DNA of 64,000 nt from Hyphomonadaceae bacterium (GCA_024742355.1 JANSYM010000010.1:118958-182957), one strand, 5' to 3'; shown: positions 53,826 to 62,693, numbered from the stretch's first letter. The notes: generated by a model not told the origin, from the sequence alone. Made by a program: numbers and translations.

Positions 53826-55015
53826 GACGCAGTGCGCTGGCGTGTGAACGGCGACTTGGCGGTGAGGCCGCCAAGCAATGTCTTGAGCGTGTGAAACTGC
53901 CTGCGTTCGATCGCTCGCCAGGTCAGCGTGCTGCCCACCGTTTCCTCGATCCGCCGCGCAAGAACAACCGCGCCGCGATAGGAGGTTTCGGGCAAGGTGA
54001 TGCAGATATGGGTTGAATCCAGACGGGCCGCGAGATCGGTGTCGCGCAGCATGGATTTGATGGTCAAAGCGATGGATCGAATGTCCGCGGTCGGTGCAAG
54101 GGTGAACGCGACAACTGAGAGCGGTGTGGCCAGGCGATCGGCCTGTTCCATCTGGGCTTCCAGATGTGATTCGAGATATTCGCGTGAGACCAGGCCCGTG
54201 GCGTGATCCTCGATCATGCCAGCCGGGAGCTTGTGCGCATCTCGCTCGACCAGGGCGTCGTGCGAAACGGCGTGCAGGTTGTTGGCGATGTGCTCGAGAT
54301 CAGCCGTCAGATCCAGGATCTGGTCCGCGTTCGACATGTCCTCGCGCGAGATCTGGCTGGTGAGCTCCGGGCGCAGCAAAAGGACGACGCGGGGGATGGT
54401 GACGATCTGCATGGACTTCACGCGCGTCAGCAGTTTCGCCGCTTCGTCATCGGCGCTGGCCGGACACAGGACCAGGGTCTGGAACTGGCCGCTGGCGAGA
54501 TAGTCCTCCGCGGTCAGGCGGCTGATGGCGGCGACCAGAGTCACCTGTGCCTCTGCAAGGCTCGACTTGATCGCGTTCATGAACGGCGCATCCTGGCCGA
54601 GCCATAAAACACGCGGGCGGCCGACCGGGGTTGGCGCGCTTGTCGTGCCAAATTTTTCGGCGGTGCGTGCCCGTAGTTGAATTTCCCGCTGACGCTGGGT
54701 TTCGCGCTGCCGGATGGCGAGGCGCGCTGGTAGCGATTCAATCTGGGCGACGTCGGCGAGATGGATATCACTGTGCACAGTCGACAGACCTTGCTTCCCG
54801 ATCGTGACAATCAGGCGATTGTCGAGGCCCTCAAACTCGCTGCGATGGGTCAGGTTGTCGATCAGGGCCGGGGCCGAATCCGGCGGCAGGTATGAGCCGC
54901 GAACCGGAACCGGGCGCATGCCGGCTTGCCGAAGTCGCGTCTGGAGCATTTCCAGCCGCGGGCTTTCGGATACGACATGTATCACAGGTGCATCGAACCG
55001 TTGGTCATTGAGCAT
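53822..55015 (-). CDS. PopA-like degenerate GGDEF protein
   Basis: A 397-residue regulator. Two receiver-like regions (VIHVVSESPRLEMLQTRL and PRVLWLGQDAPFMNAIK) precede a diguanylate-cyclase-like domain from about residue 270 (DHATGLVSREYLESHLEAQM). The GGDEF catalytic motif is replaced by DSTHI (333-337), yet the inhibitory-site motif RxxD is intact as RDTD at 324-327, in the exact register seen in active enzymes. This is the design of Caulobacter PopA, a c-di-GMP receptor that targets CtrA for degradation. No phospho-acceptor aspartate is obvious. It is convergent with mfd and overlaps it by four bases. Confidence 0.82.
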   Translation of the reverse strand: MLNDQRFDAPVIHVVSESPRLEMLQTRLRQAGMRPVPVRGSYLPPDSAPALIDNLTHRSEFEGLDNRLIVTIGKQGLSTVHSDIHLADVAQIESLPARLAIRQRETQRQREIQLRARTAEKFGTTSAPTPVGRPRVLWLGQDAPFMNAIKSSLAEAQVTLVAAISRLTAEDYLASGQFQTLVLCPASADDEAAKLLTRVKSMQIVTIPRVVLLLRPELTSQISREDMSNADQILDLTADLEHIANNLHAVSHDALVERDAHKLPAGMIEDHATGLVSREYLESHLEAQMEQADRLATPLSVVAFTLAPTADIRSIALTIKSMLRDTDLAARLDSTHICITLPETSYRGAVVLARRIEETVGSTLTWRAIERRQFHTLKTLLGGLTAKSPFTRQRTAS

Positions 55016-55124
55016 TGTGTTCGCCCTTGAGTCGACGTTGCGTCAGGCCTTTTCTTTGCGCCCTTGAGTCTTAAGGTCTGGTTGATCTGAGCGGTTATTT
55101 AGCCCGCAATCGAGGGAGAAAACG

Positions 55125-56219
55125 ATGGCGCAAGGTCCATTGGCTGGTGTGAAAATTGTCGAGTTTGCAGGAATCGGCCCCTGTCCATTTTGCGGGATGT
55201 TGCTCAGCGACATGGGCGCGGATGTTGTCCGTATCGATCGTGCCGGGCGGAACCGACCGGGCAACCCGGCGGATGTGATGAGCCGGGGGCGGCGCTCGAT
55301 TGCGCTCGACCTGAAGGATGAGGCAGATCGCGAAACCGCGTTCAAACTGCTCGAGCAGGCCGATGCGCTGATCGAAGGGTTCCGGCCCGGCGTGATGGAG
55401 CGCAATGGCCTCGGCCCGGATGAGGTCCTCGCGCGCAACCCGAACCTGGTCTATGGCCGTATGACTGGCTGGGGGCAGCACGGCGCGCTGTCGCATTCGG
55501 CTGGTCATGACCTGAACTATATTGCGATCACCGGCGCGCTGCATGCCATGGGCGATGGTGATGGGCGCCCGCGTCCGCCGCTTAATCTGATTGGCGACTA
55601 CGGTGGCGGCGCGCTTTACCTCGCCATGGGCGTGCTGGCGGCGATCGTGAACGTCAAGAATGGCGGTAAAGGCCAGGTCATTGATTGTGCCATGTCGGAT
55701 GGCGCAGCGTCGCTGGCGACCATGTTCTATGGCATGCGCGCCATGGGGATGTGGACGGACGACCGCGAAGCCAACCTGCTTGATGGTGGCGCGCACTTCT
55801 ATGACACGTATGAATGCGCGGATGGAAAATGGGTGTCGATCGGGTCTATCGAACCGCAATTCTATGCCTTGCTCCTGGAAAAAGCCGAACTCACCGATCC
55901 GGACTTCCAAGCGCAAATGGATCGGTCCAAGTGGCCGGATTTAAAAGCTAAACTGATGGCGGTGATGAAAACCAAGACCCGCGATGAATGGTGCGAGATC
56001 ATGGAAGGCACAGACATCTGCTTTGCGCCGGTCCTCTCCATGGCAGAAGCGCCGGGTTACAAGCACAATGCGGACCGCAACACGTTCGAGACCATTGATG
56101 GCGTCGTGCAGCCAGGGCCCGCGCCGCGCTTCTCGGAAACGCCAGGCGCTATTCAAGGCAAGCCTGCAGGTGTCGGCGAACACCAGGAAGAGGTGCTCAA
56201 GGACTGGGGAATCACGTAA
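55125..56219 (+). CDS. CaiB/BaiF CoA-transferase family protein, AMACR-like
   Basis: A 364-residue family III CoA-transferase fold enzyme. It resembles alpha-methylacyl-CoA racemase: the N-terminal [33 protein letters not shown] with the candidate general-base histidine, and [17 protein letters not shown] with the aspartate. Racemases epimerise 2-methyl-branched acyl-CoAs so beta-oxidation can use them. CoA transfer cannot be excluded. It is followed 36 bases later by the phosphatase gene, on the same strand. Confidence 0.88.
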   Translation: MAQGPLAGVKIVEFAGIGPCPFCGMLLSDMGADVVRIDRAGRNRPGNPADVMSRGRRSIALDLKDEADRETAFKLLEQADALIEGFRPGVMERNGLGPDEVLARNPNLVYGRMTGWGQHGALSHSAGHDLNYIAITGALHAMGDGDGRPRPPLNLIGDYGGGALYLAMGVLAAIVNVKNGGKGQVIDCAMSDGAASLATMFYGMRAMGMWTDDREANLLDGGAHFYDTYECADGKWVSIGSIEPQFYALLLEKAELTDPDFQAQMDRSKWPDLKAKLMAVMKTKTRDEWCEIMEGTDICFAPVLSMAEAPGYKHNADRNTFETIDGVVQPGPAPRFSETPGAIQGKPAGVGEHQEEVLKDWGIT

Positions 56220-56255
56220 ACCCCACCTCCTGACCATTCATAAGCGGAGGCGAGC

Positions 56256-56990
56256 ATGGGCGCTCTACCTGGCACCACCGGACGCCGGCGAATCTATCTG
56301 ATGCGGCACGGTTTCGTCGATTACACATCGCCGGAAGTGCGCGCCGCGCAGGATCCATCGATCGCGTATTTGACGGAGCAGGGACGCGAAGAGGCGCGGG
56401 CTGCAGGGATTGCCTTGTCCGATGTCTCGCTGGACGTCGCCTTTCATACCGGATTACGGCGGACCCAGGAAACGGCTGAGATTGTGCTTTCCCAGCACGA
56501 TCTGACACCGCCTGAGCTTGAGCAGGAGTCGCGATTCCAGGAATTGCGATCGGGTCAGTACATTGATTTCAAATCTGCTGAACACCTTGCCGCGACCATG
56601 ACGTTTCAGTTCGAACAAGCCGGAAAACCCGGCGCGACCTTTCTCGATGGCGGCGAGAAATTCTCTGACGCCATGGACCGGATCGAAGACGGGTTGAAAG
56701 GGCTGCTGTCTCGTCCCGGCTGGGCTTCGGCGCTGCTGGTTGCGCATGAGGTCGTGAATCGGATGATCCTGGCCTGGACGATTGGCGCGCCGTTGGGGTC
56801 TAGCGCCGGATTCGAACAGGATACAGGGTGCATAAATATTATCGATTTCGATCTCGTCCCGGACGAAGCGGGAAACACACGGATCGAACGTGCGATGATC
56901 AAGGCGGTCAATCTTACGCCCGCTAACTACTTGAAAAATGGTATGAATTTGCGTTCTCTGGAAGCGATCTTCACGCGCGCAGACGCGTGA
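56256..56990 (+). CDS. Histidine phosphatase family protein
   Basis: A 244-residue phosphoglycerate-mutase-like phosphatase. The RHG signature is at R17-G19 (YLMRHGF), the second arginine region is HTGLRRTQETAE, and the C-terminal active-site segment is LLVAHEVVNRM, where the usual AHG histidine is followed by E rather than G. It may dephosphorylate small molecules or proteins. GGAGGCGAGC precedes the ATG. The gene ends near a strong terminator. Confidence 0.85.
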   Translation: MGALPGTTGRRRIYLMRHGFVDYTSPEVRAAQDPSIAYLTEQGREEARAAGIALSDVSLDVAFHTGLRRTQETAEIVLSQHDLTPPELEQESRFQELRSGQYIDFKSAEHLAATMTFQFEQAGKPGATFLDGGEKFSDAMDRIEDGLKGLLSRPGWASALLVAHEVVNRMILAWTIGAPLGSSAGFEQDTGCINIIDFDLVPDEAGNTRIERAMIKAVNLTPANYLKNGMNLRSLEAIFTRADA

Positions 56991-57145
56991 GATCTGTCGA
57001 ACTAAGGCGAAATCGCGGCGCGAAAATGAATGGAACCTACAGGTCTCACTCCGTCTTCGTTCATATTGGTTCGACTATACAGGTGATGTCGACGGAGATC
57101 CCGTCTGTTCTCAGACGCTCCGACGACGTCCTTCTTGCTTGACCT

Positions 57146-57173
57146 TGGCCGTTCTATGAACGGCCATTTTTTT
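57146..57173 (+). terminator. Terminator after the histidine phosphatase gene
   Basis: TGGCCGTT (57146-57153) pairs with AACGGCCA (57159-57166) around a five-base loop and is followed by seven Ts. The stop codon of the convergent DUF374 gene lies inside the loop, so the hairpin is partly coding on the other strand. Confidence 0.9.
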
Positions 57174-57867
57174 GCGCGATGGTTTCGGCGCGGGTCATGG
57201 CGACGTTCAGGTTGTCTTCCAGTCGCTGGCGCAGAGTTTCGCGATCATCATCATCGGTCGGGATCACGGCTTCGCCGAATACCAGGGCGCCGCGGGTGAA
57301 CGGGTAGGGGATGCGAAAGCCGTCCCAGGTGTTCAGGCGCTTTCGAGGGGCTGAGACGATGGCGTAAGGCAGGATCGGGGCCGTGCTTCTTTGGGCCATG
57401 ATGATGGGACCGTTCTGAGCGATCTCGGCAGGCCCGCGCGGACCGTCCGGGGTGATGCAGATGCCGCCGCCCGTCTTGAGAATGCGCAAGGCCTCGGCGA
57501 GTGCTTTCATGCCGCCCTTGTCGCGCTTCTTGCCCTTATGCGTGGACGAGCCGCGCACCGCTTCCAGTCCCAAATGCTTGATCGCCTTGGCCACCGGTTC
57601 GCCGTCCTTGGAGAGCGAGATCAGCATGGCCGAGCGGGTCTTCTGCTGCGGCCATTTCTGAATGATGCGGTTCCAGCCGGAAGGCAGCAGCAGGATGGTC
57701 GAATGCCAGGCTGCGACGATGATGTTCGGATAGCCAAGCCAGACCTTCAGCGCCTCTTCATCGCCTTCGACCTGCCAGCGAATGGTGCGATTGCACAGCG
57801 CCATATAGGCCCAGATCAGCCAGCCGAGAAGGCTGGCGACAATTGCACTCCGCAGGATCGTTTTCAT
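57154..57867 (-). CDS. Lysophospholipid acyltransferase-like protein (DUF374)
   Basis: A 237-residue membrane-associated acyltransferase. A hydrophobic N-terminal helix (LRSAIVASLLGWLIWAYM) is followed by the acyltransferase core: AAWHSTILLLP in place of the HX4D motif, VRGSSTHKG, and the PDGPRGP signature near 160. The family is related to LpxL/LpxM and glycerol-phosphate acyltransferases and probably acylates lipid in the inner membrane. The ATG at 57867 is preferred because it places the membrane helix at the start; 57903 is the alternative. Confidence 0.82.
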   Translation of the reverse strand: MKTILRSAIVASLLGWLIWAYMALCNRTIRWQVEGDEEALKVWLGYPNIIVAAWHSTILLLPSGWNRIIQKWPQQKTRSAMLISLSKDGEPVAKAIKHLGLEAVRGSSTHKGKKRDKGGMKALAEALRILKTGGGICITPDGPRGPAEIAQNGPIIMAQRSTAPILPYAIVSAPRKRLNTWDGFRIPYPFTRGALVFGEAVIPTDDDDRETLRQRLEDNLNVAMTRAETIAQKNGRS

Positions 57868-57921
57868 GGCGCTGTTATCTACCCGTGATTGCCCGCGCCG
57901 CATAGGCGCTGGATACAGAAA

Positions 57922-57956
57922 CGCTCAGCCCTGATGAACAGGGCTGAGCGCTGTGT
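57922..57956 (-). terminator. Terminator after the secreted protein gene
   Basis: An 11-bp perfect stem, CGCTCAGCCCT (57922-57932) with AGGGCTGAGCG (57940-57950), around a seven-base loop. On the minus strand TTTC follows, making a short U-tract. Confidence 0.7.
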
Positions 57957-57985
57957 CTCGAAAGATCGAGAAGCCTGTTTGGCGC

Positions 57986-58813
57986 TTATGGCACGTAGAC
58001 CGTGTAAACGACTTCAGCTTCGACTTCACCGGCACCCATAGACAGGTCATATCCGGTTGTTCCAAGCTCATAAGTCGCGTCAAAGCGAACAGACTGAGCC
58101 GTGATCGTGCCAGCAGAAGCAGCCGTACGCTGGTTGCCCTGATAGACAGGCGTTGCGCCCGTCATGGCACCGAGGTTTGCAAACGTACCAAACGTGCCGC
58201 CTGGGTCCTGAGCGTTGCCACCGAAGTCGATACCATCATTGGCAGCCGTACCAGAAACGCTGACGCCCATCGAGAAGCTGACATCGGTCATGTCGAAGTC
58301 GCCCGTCTGGGTCACAGCTGTAGCCGTGCCGTCAATGTTGAACGCAGTGTTCGACGCGACGAAGAAGCTCGAATTGTGAGTCAGGTCGCCGGTCAGCGAT
58401 TCACCCGTGACATCAAATGCGCCGAACGAGGTTGGCGTACCGGTGTCGACAGACTGGGTGACACCATTTGTGGCATCGCCATCATTGTCGATGGTCAGGA
58501 TGTCGCCGAGCGCGGCCGTAGATGTTGAGTCTTTGGTTGGTGTCAGTGATCCGGTGACCACGGTGCGACCGTCCAGGGCTGCACCACCGATCAGGTCGGT
58601 GTCATTTGCAGCAACGCCGCCGACACTGTCATCGATGACGAAGTCGGTTGCGATAGGGGTGTTGCCATTGGTTTCGTCAGCGGCCCATACGATTACGACA
58701 CCCAGCACTTTGAAGTGCGGACGATCGATGATCGATGCATTTGCTGGTGTGGCGACAGCGGCAGTACTGGCCGCAAGGGCAGCACCTGCCAGAAGCAGTT
58801 TGCGAAAGCTCAT
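57986..58813 (-). CDS. Secreted low-complexity protein, function unknown
   Basis: A 275-residue protein beginning with a clear signal peptide (MSFRKLLLAGAALAASTA, ending ANA). The mature part is rich in alanine, glycine, threonine and aspartate, has no cysteine, and alternates short beta-like strands (TGESLTGDLTHNSSFFVASN, GDFDMTDVSFSMGVSVSG), as in surface-layer-like or pilus-like proteins. I do not recognise a family; an extracellular or outer-surface location is inferred from the signal and composition. It has its own terminator. The upstream leader has GGAG before the ATG. Confidence 0.72.
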   Translation of the reverse strand: MSFRKLLLAGAALAASTAAVATPANASIIDRPHFKVLGVVIVWAADETNGNTPIATDFVIDDSVGGVAANDTDLIGGAALDGRTVVTGSLTPTKDSTSTAALGDILTIDNDGDATNGVTQSVDTGTPTSFGAFDVTGESLTGDLTHNSSFFVASNTAFNIDGTATAVTQTGDFDMTDVSFSMGVSVSGTAANDGIDFGGNAQDPGGTFGTFANLGAMTGATPVYQGNQRTAASAGTITAQSVRFDATYELGTTGYDLSMGAGEVEAEVVYTVYVP

Positions 58814-58956
58814 TATTTCATCTCCATTGGATGGCAGCTGGATTGCCGCCGTACGGGCCTTTTGACCTCATGTTCCCAATGTCTCAGAAAAATTCTTATA
58901 TTCCGCTAAAGGCTCAAGAAATTCTCTCAATCGCCGTTAACCATACTTTAGGGCCG

Positions 58957-59445
58957 TCAATCCGGCTTGTCGGAGAGCTCGGCATAACGGCCACCATGAT
59001 AGACCAGCGGCATCGCAGCGGGGTCCGATGACAGGCGCTCCACCTTTGCAATGAACAGAACATGGTCGCCAGCCGGGTATTTGGCGAACAAAGAACATTC
59101 GAGCCGCGCGGCGCAGTCTGGCAGAAGAGGGGCGCCGCCCAGGCCCGACTCAACATCGAGTTCTCGGAATTTGTCCGTGCCCGATGTCGCAAACCTCTGG
59201 GATAGACCTGCCTGGTCGTCGCGAAGAATATGGACCGCGAAACTCTCCGCATCTGAAAAAGCTTTCAGGCTGAGTGCTTTCAGGCCCACCGACCACAAGA
59301 TCAGGGGCGGGTCGAGCGACACTGAATTGAAGGAGTTGGCCGTGATGCCCACGGCTTCGCCAGTCTCATCCCGTGTGGTGATGATGGTGACGCCGGTGAC
59401 AAATAAGCCGAGCGTTTCACGGAAAGTGCGCAGATCGAAACTCAT
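58957..59445 (-). CDS. Flavin reductase family protein
   Basis: A 162-residue FMN-binding split-barrel protein. The conserved blocks are LGLFVTGVTIIT near 13-24, GITANSFNSVSLDPPLILWSV near 33-53, and a C-terminal AKVERLSSDPAAMPLVYHGGRYAEL. It reduces flavin with NAD(P)H, usually for a partner monooxygenase; none lies beside it. A dyad, TCAGGG...CCCTGA, begins 26 bases upstream of the start. Confidence 0.9.
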   Translation of the reverse strand: MSFDLRTFRETLGLFVTGVTIITTRDETGEAVGITANSFNSVSLDPPLILWSVGLKALSLKAFSDAESFAVHILRDDQAGLSQRFATSGTDKFRELDVESGLGGAPLLPDCAARLECSLFAKYPAGDHVLFIAKVERLSSDPAAMPLVYHGGRYAELSDKPD

Positions 59446-59470
59446 GCACGTCTATTTGGACTATTTGAGA

Positions 59471-59488
59471 TCAGGGTCTAGTCCCTGA
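59471..59488. promoter_or_regulatory. Dyad upstream of the flavin reductase gene
   Basis: TCAGGG (59471-59476) and CCCTGA (59483-59488) form inverted arms. On the minus strand it reads TCAGGGACTAGACCCTGA, sharing TCAGGGACTA, in the same orientation to its gene, with the dyad before the efflux operon at 25387. Confidence 0.45.
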
Positions 59489-59804
59489 TTGCGCTCTGCG
59501 CAGCCGAATAGAAGAGAGTGTTGCATGCGCATATTCGCGAATCGCGTGTTTGTTTCGGAATTGATTCTTTTCGAGAGCGAAAATGCGCAAATGGGTGAAA
59601 AACCCAATGCGAAAATCTGACGAGCGCTGTCATTTCGCAAAAAATAGCATTTCATTATTGCATGGCAGGTATGCATATCTGGAATATTGGTTGCAATCTC
59701 AACAAGTACGCACCGAATCGTTAACTCTGCTCGCAGGTCCCTCGATGCGATAGTTCAAGGCTTTTGTTGGGTTTTCGACGCTTTTGTGAGCGGTCGATAT
59801 TAAC

Positions 59805-59847
59805 GGTTCATCTGATGAATATCTGTTCATTATGAACAGCTGTTCAT
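59805..59847. repeat. Array of TGTTCAT half-sites
   Basis: GGTTCAT (59805-59811), TGTTCAT (59824-59830), ATGAACA (59833-59839) and TGTTCAT (59841-59847) form two overlapping palindromes: one 17-bp (59823-59839) and one perfect 16-bp (59832-59847). They lie 173-215 bases before the small gene at 60020. Confidence 0.55.
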
Positions 59848-60019
59848 CGATTATCCTAATCGAAAATTCATCCAAAAAAGGCCTTGTATGTCGGATTTAT
59901 AACAGGCATCTAGGGAGCGCTTAGAGCGGGCAGCAAGCCCCGAAATGCAGTGAAGGACATCTTTTAACAGTTACCGAAAAATTCTGCGCGGTAACGACCA
60001 AGATGCAGAGAGTGAGATA

Positions 60020-60244
60020 ATGAAAGACTGGTGTAACAATGACGGCGCTCGCCGTCTTAAAGATAAAATTGCTGAGTATTGGTCCGATCGCGGCTACGAC
60101 GTCGAAGTCGATCTGGTTGATGCTGGCTTTGTGCCTGCGATGCGCAGCGCCCGTACCGATGTTCGCAGCAACATGGTCAACGGCATGCCACGCCGTAAGC
60201 TCGTGAACGTGAACGAAGTTCGCAGCGAGTATCGTCCAGACTAA
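60020..60244 (+). CDS. Small conserved hypothetical protein
   Basis: A 74-residue soluble, basic protein (KDWCNNDGARRLKDKIAEYW, then GYDVEVDLVDAGFVPAMRSA and VRSNMVNGMPRRKLVNV). The pattern of an N-terminal amphipathic helix, a beta segment and RSxMVNGxPRR looks familiar from small proteins of other alphaproteobacteria, though the family has no assigned function. A G-rich AGAGTGAG precedes the ATG. Its long AT-rich leader with palindromes suggests tight regulation. A structured 3' region with a terminator follows. Confidence 0.72.
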   Translation: MKDWCNNDGARRLKDKIAEYWSDRGYDVEVDLVDAGFVPAMRSARTDVRSNMVNGMPRRKLVNVNEVRSEYRPD

Positions 60245-60564
60245 GTCTGGCAGGCAGGTTCTGGAGAGGACTTGCCGTATGTCACGCCAAGGATCAGTGG
60301 ATCGAAGGCGGTCATAGGGGCGGCGGGAGAGTGCCGACCTCAATGAGATGGACAAGAAGGGCAGTGCCGCAGCGCGGGCTGCCCTTTCGTTTATCTGGAG
60401 TTCGAGCAATCTGGTGCGGTTTTGAGCAAAGTTCTGTCCAACTCAACCCGCATCTTCCGCCCGACATTTCATATCACGCCTGTACGCACGCAGGCACAAT
60501 AGGGCTCGCAACGACTCAGAACATGTTCTAGGGCAGTCGCAGGCACTCACGAGGAACTTTGGGT
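60245..60564 (+). other. 320-base region between the small gene and glmU
   Basis: There is no convincing gene. It begins with a hairpin, GGCAGGT (60253-60259) with ACTTGCC (60270-60276), then a G-rich hairpin-prone stretch (CGGC...GCCG near 60332-60347) and a terminator at 60357-60391. The remaining 170 bases hold only a possible glmU promoter. It could be a 3' UTR or a small RNA, not a recognised riboswitch. Confidence 0.45.
60357..60391 (+). terminator. Terminator downstream of the small conserved gene
   Basis: AAGGGCAG (60357-60364) pairs with CTGCCCTT (60379-60386), enclosing a 14-base GC-rich loop, and is followed by TCGTTT. Confidence 0.65.
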
Positions 60565-61923
60565 ATGGCAAATCGTGCAGCAGTGATCTTGGCAGCGGGG
60601 CAGGGAACGCGGATGCGGTCCGCGCTCCCGAAAGTCCTGCATCCGGTTGGCGGACGCCCGATGATCGACTGGTCGATCGCGCTGGCACAATCAGTCGGAT
60701 GTGAGCGCATTCTGGTGGTGTGCTCGCCGGCTGGTGAAGCGGTGCAGGCGCACGTGGCGAACCTTCTGGGCACCGATGCCATCACCATACAGGATCCACC
60801 TCTTGGAACCGGACACGCGGTGCTTACGGCGAAGAACGCCCTCAGTGATTTTGACGGTGAGCTGGTCGTCCTGTGCGGCGACGTTCCCTTGATCCAAAGC
60901 GAGACGGTTGAGGCTCTGTTCGCCGAGGTCTGCAACGGAGCAGCTGTCGGCGTGCTCGGGTTCGAGGCCGCCGATCCCGGGGCGTATGGCCGATTGATCA
61001 CGGATGCAGAGGGCAACCTCGACGCGATCGTGGAAGCAAAAGAGGCGTCGCCTGAGCAGTTGGCGGTTTCGTTCTGCAATTCCGGCGTCATCGCTGCGCG
61101 GTCAAAGACCATGTTCGACCTGCTTTCACAGGTCTCCAACGATAATATCAAGGGTGAGTATTATCTCACCGACATTGTCGGCCTGGCACGTGCTGCCGGC
61201 AGCCCCTGCCGAACTGTCAGTTGTGACGAGGCGGATGTGATTGGCATCAATACCCGCATCCAGCTGGCTGAGGCCGAAGCCGCGTTCCAGGCCAAGAAGC
61301 GGGCCGCCATTCTTGCGTCTGGCGTCACCATGACCGCGCCTGAGACGGTGTTTTTCAATCACGACACCGAGATCGAGAATGATGTCACGATTGAGCCAAA
61401 TGTGGTGTTCGGTCCCGGCGTGACTGTGAGAAGCGGGGCGCGCATTCGTGCCTTTTCGCATCTGGAGGGTGCAGACGTGGGCCCGGACAGCAGCGTCGGG
61501 CCTTTCGTTCGCTTGCGCCCCGGCGCTGTGCTCGAGGCGAATGTGAAGATTGGCAATTTCGTCGAGGTCAAGAACACGCGCATGGGTGAAGGCGCGCAAG
61601 CCAGCCACCTCGCCTATCTTGGGGATGGCGAGATTGGCGCCGGCGCGAATATCGGCGCCGGTACGATTTTCTGCAATTATGATGGCTTCCTGAAATACAA
61701 GACGACGGTCGGCAAAGGGGCGTTTATCGGCTCGAATTCTGCGCTGGTCGCGCCGGTGACGATTGGCGATGGCGCCTTTGTCGGATCAGGGTCCGTTATT
61801 ACCAAGGATGTCGAACCGAACGCTCTGGCTGTGGGGCGCGGTCGACAGATGCAAAAGGCAGGTTGGGCAACCGCCTTTCGGGATAAAATGGCGGCTGTGA
61901 AAGCTGCCAGAAAAAAGGGCTGA
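60565..61923 (+). CDS. glmU: Bifunctional GlcNAc-1-P uridylyltransferase/GlcN-1-P acetyltransferase GlmU
   Basis: A 452-residue enzyme making UDP-GlcNAc for cell wall and LPS. The N-terminal nucleotidyltransferase has LAAGQGTRMRSALPKVLHPV and the GTGHAV and LCGDVPLI motifs; the C-terminal part is a left-handed beta-helix of hexapeptide repeats (IGNFVEVKNTRMGEGAQASH, AGTIFCNYDG) with the acetyltransferase site. The ATG at 60565 follows AGGA by nine bases; a TTG six bases upstream is unlikely. rpiA follows 12 bases later. Confidence 0.97.
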   Translation: MANRAAVILAAGQGTRMRSALPKVLHPVGGRPMIDWSIALAQSVGCERILVVCSPAGEAVQAHVANLLGTDAITIQDPPLGTGHAVLTAKNALSDFDGELVVLCGDVPLIQSETVEALFAEVCNGAAVGVLGFEAADPGAYGRLITDAEGNLDAIVEAKEASPEQLAVSFCNSGVIAARSKTMFDLLSQVSNDNIKGEYYLTDIVGLARAAGSPCRTVSCDEADVIGINTRIQLAEAEAAFQAKKRAAILASGVTMTAPETVFFNHDTEIENDVTIEPNVVFGPGVTVRSGARIRAFSHLEGADVGPDSSVGPFVRLRPGAVLEANVKIGNFVEVKNTRMGEGAQASHLAYLGDGEIGAGANIGAGTIFCNYDGFLKYKTTVGKGAFIGSNSALVAPVTIGDGAFVGSGSVITKDVEPNALAVGRGRQMQKAGWATAFRDKMAAVKAARKKG

Positions 61924-61935
61924 TGGAGGAAGATT

Positions 61936-62634
61936 TTGGCAAATGAGCTAGAGAAAGAAAACGCGGCTCACGCGGCCATGGATTTTGTCGAAGACGGTAT
62001 GACACTCGGGCTGGGCACCGGATCGACGGCAAAATTCTTTGTTGAAAACCTGGCTGAGGAAGTCGCCGAAGGGCTCGTCGTCCGCGGTGTGCCAACTAGC
62101 GAACAAACCCGGCGCCTCGCAGAATCGCTGGGTGTGCCTCTGGTCGATGTCGAACAGGTCGACCGCATCCACCTGACCGTGGACGGCGCCGATGAGGTCG
62201 ATGAGCATGCGCAACTGATCAAAGGCGGCGGTGCGGCTCTGCTGCGCGAAAAGATCATCGCCAATGCCAGTGACCTGATGATTGTGATTGCCGACAGTTC
62301 GAAGAAAGTCGACATGCTTGGCCAATTCCCTCTACCGGTTGAGGTCACTCCCTTCGGTTACACGATCACCGCGAAGAAGGCCTATGACGCGCTCAAGAAA
62401 GCTGGCGTGCTGAAGCCGATGATCAATGTCCGTACCGGGCCTGGAAACAAGCCGATCGTGACCGATGGTGGGAATTTCATCCTGGATTGTTCCTGTGGGG
62501 CGATCCCGGATGCGCCGCTGGCAGCGGCTCTGCTTTCCAACATTCCAGGCGTCGTCGAACACGGATTGTTTATCAATCTGGCGCGCACTGTGATCATTGG
62601 CGCTGACGACGGCGCCACCATATTTGAATACTAG
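61936..62634 (+). CDS. rpiA: Ribose-5-phosphate isomerase A
   Basis: A 232-residue enzyme interconverting ribose-5-phosphate and ribulose-5-phosphate. LGLGTGSTAKFF near 26-37, VDGADEVDEHAQLIKGGGAALLREK near 84-108 with the catalytic aspartates, lysine and glutamate, and the GNFILDC segment identify it. The start codon is TTG at 61936, decided by GGAGGA five bases ahead; no ATG or GTG fits in frame. It lies 12 bases after glmU. Confidence 0.96.
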   Translation: MANELEKENAAHAAMDFVEDGMTLGLGTGSTAKFFVENLAEEVAEGLVVRGVPTSEQTRRLAESLGVPLVDVEQVDRIHLTVDGADEVDEHAQLIKGGGAALLREKIIANASDLMIVIADSSKKVDMLGQFPLPVEVTPFGYTITAKKAYDALKKAGVLKPMINVRTGPGNKPIVTDGGNFILDCSCGAIPDAPLAAALLSNIPGVVEHGLFINLARTVIIGADDGATIFEY

Positions 62635-62693
62635 GACGCAGCCGCCATATACGGCGCGTCATCCAATTCCCTCATTCCGACAAGGACTTCGCC

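Larger units (their letters stand above)
59446..60019. other. 574-base AT-rich intergenic region
   Basis: No plausible gene is present between the flavin reductase and the small conserved gene. It holds a dyad at 59471-59488, three GANTC sites (59539, 59563, 59715), a TGTTCAT half-site array at 59805-59847, and AT-rich blocks. The base composition is clearly lower in GC than the flanks, so it is likely a complex promoter region for the downstream gene. Confidence 0.6.

Noticed and set aside
59461..59676. A 71-codon minus-strand frame upstream of the flavin reductase
   Set aside because: No ribosome-binding site, unusual codon use, AT-rich context and overlap with regulatory dyads.
59805..59847. 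An alphaproteobacterial SOS box (GTTC-N7-GTTC)
   Set aside because: The GTTC repeats are 13 and 15 bases apart, not seven, and the arrangement is palindromic.
60245..60391. A glycine riboswitch before glmU
   Set aside because: The GGAGAG and GACAAG pieces look suggestive, but the conserved GCCGAAGG core is absent and glmU is not a glycine-related target.
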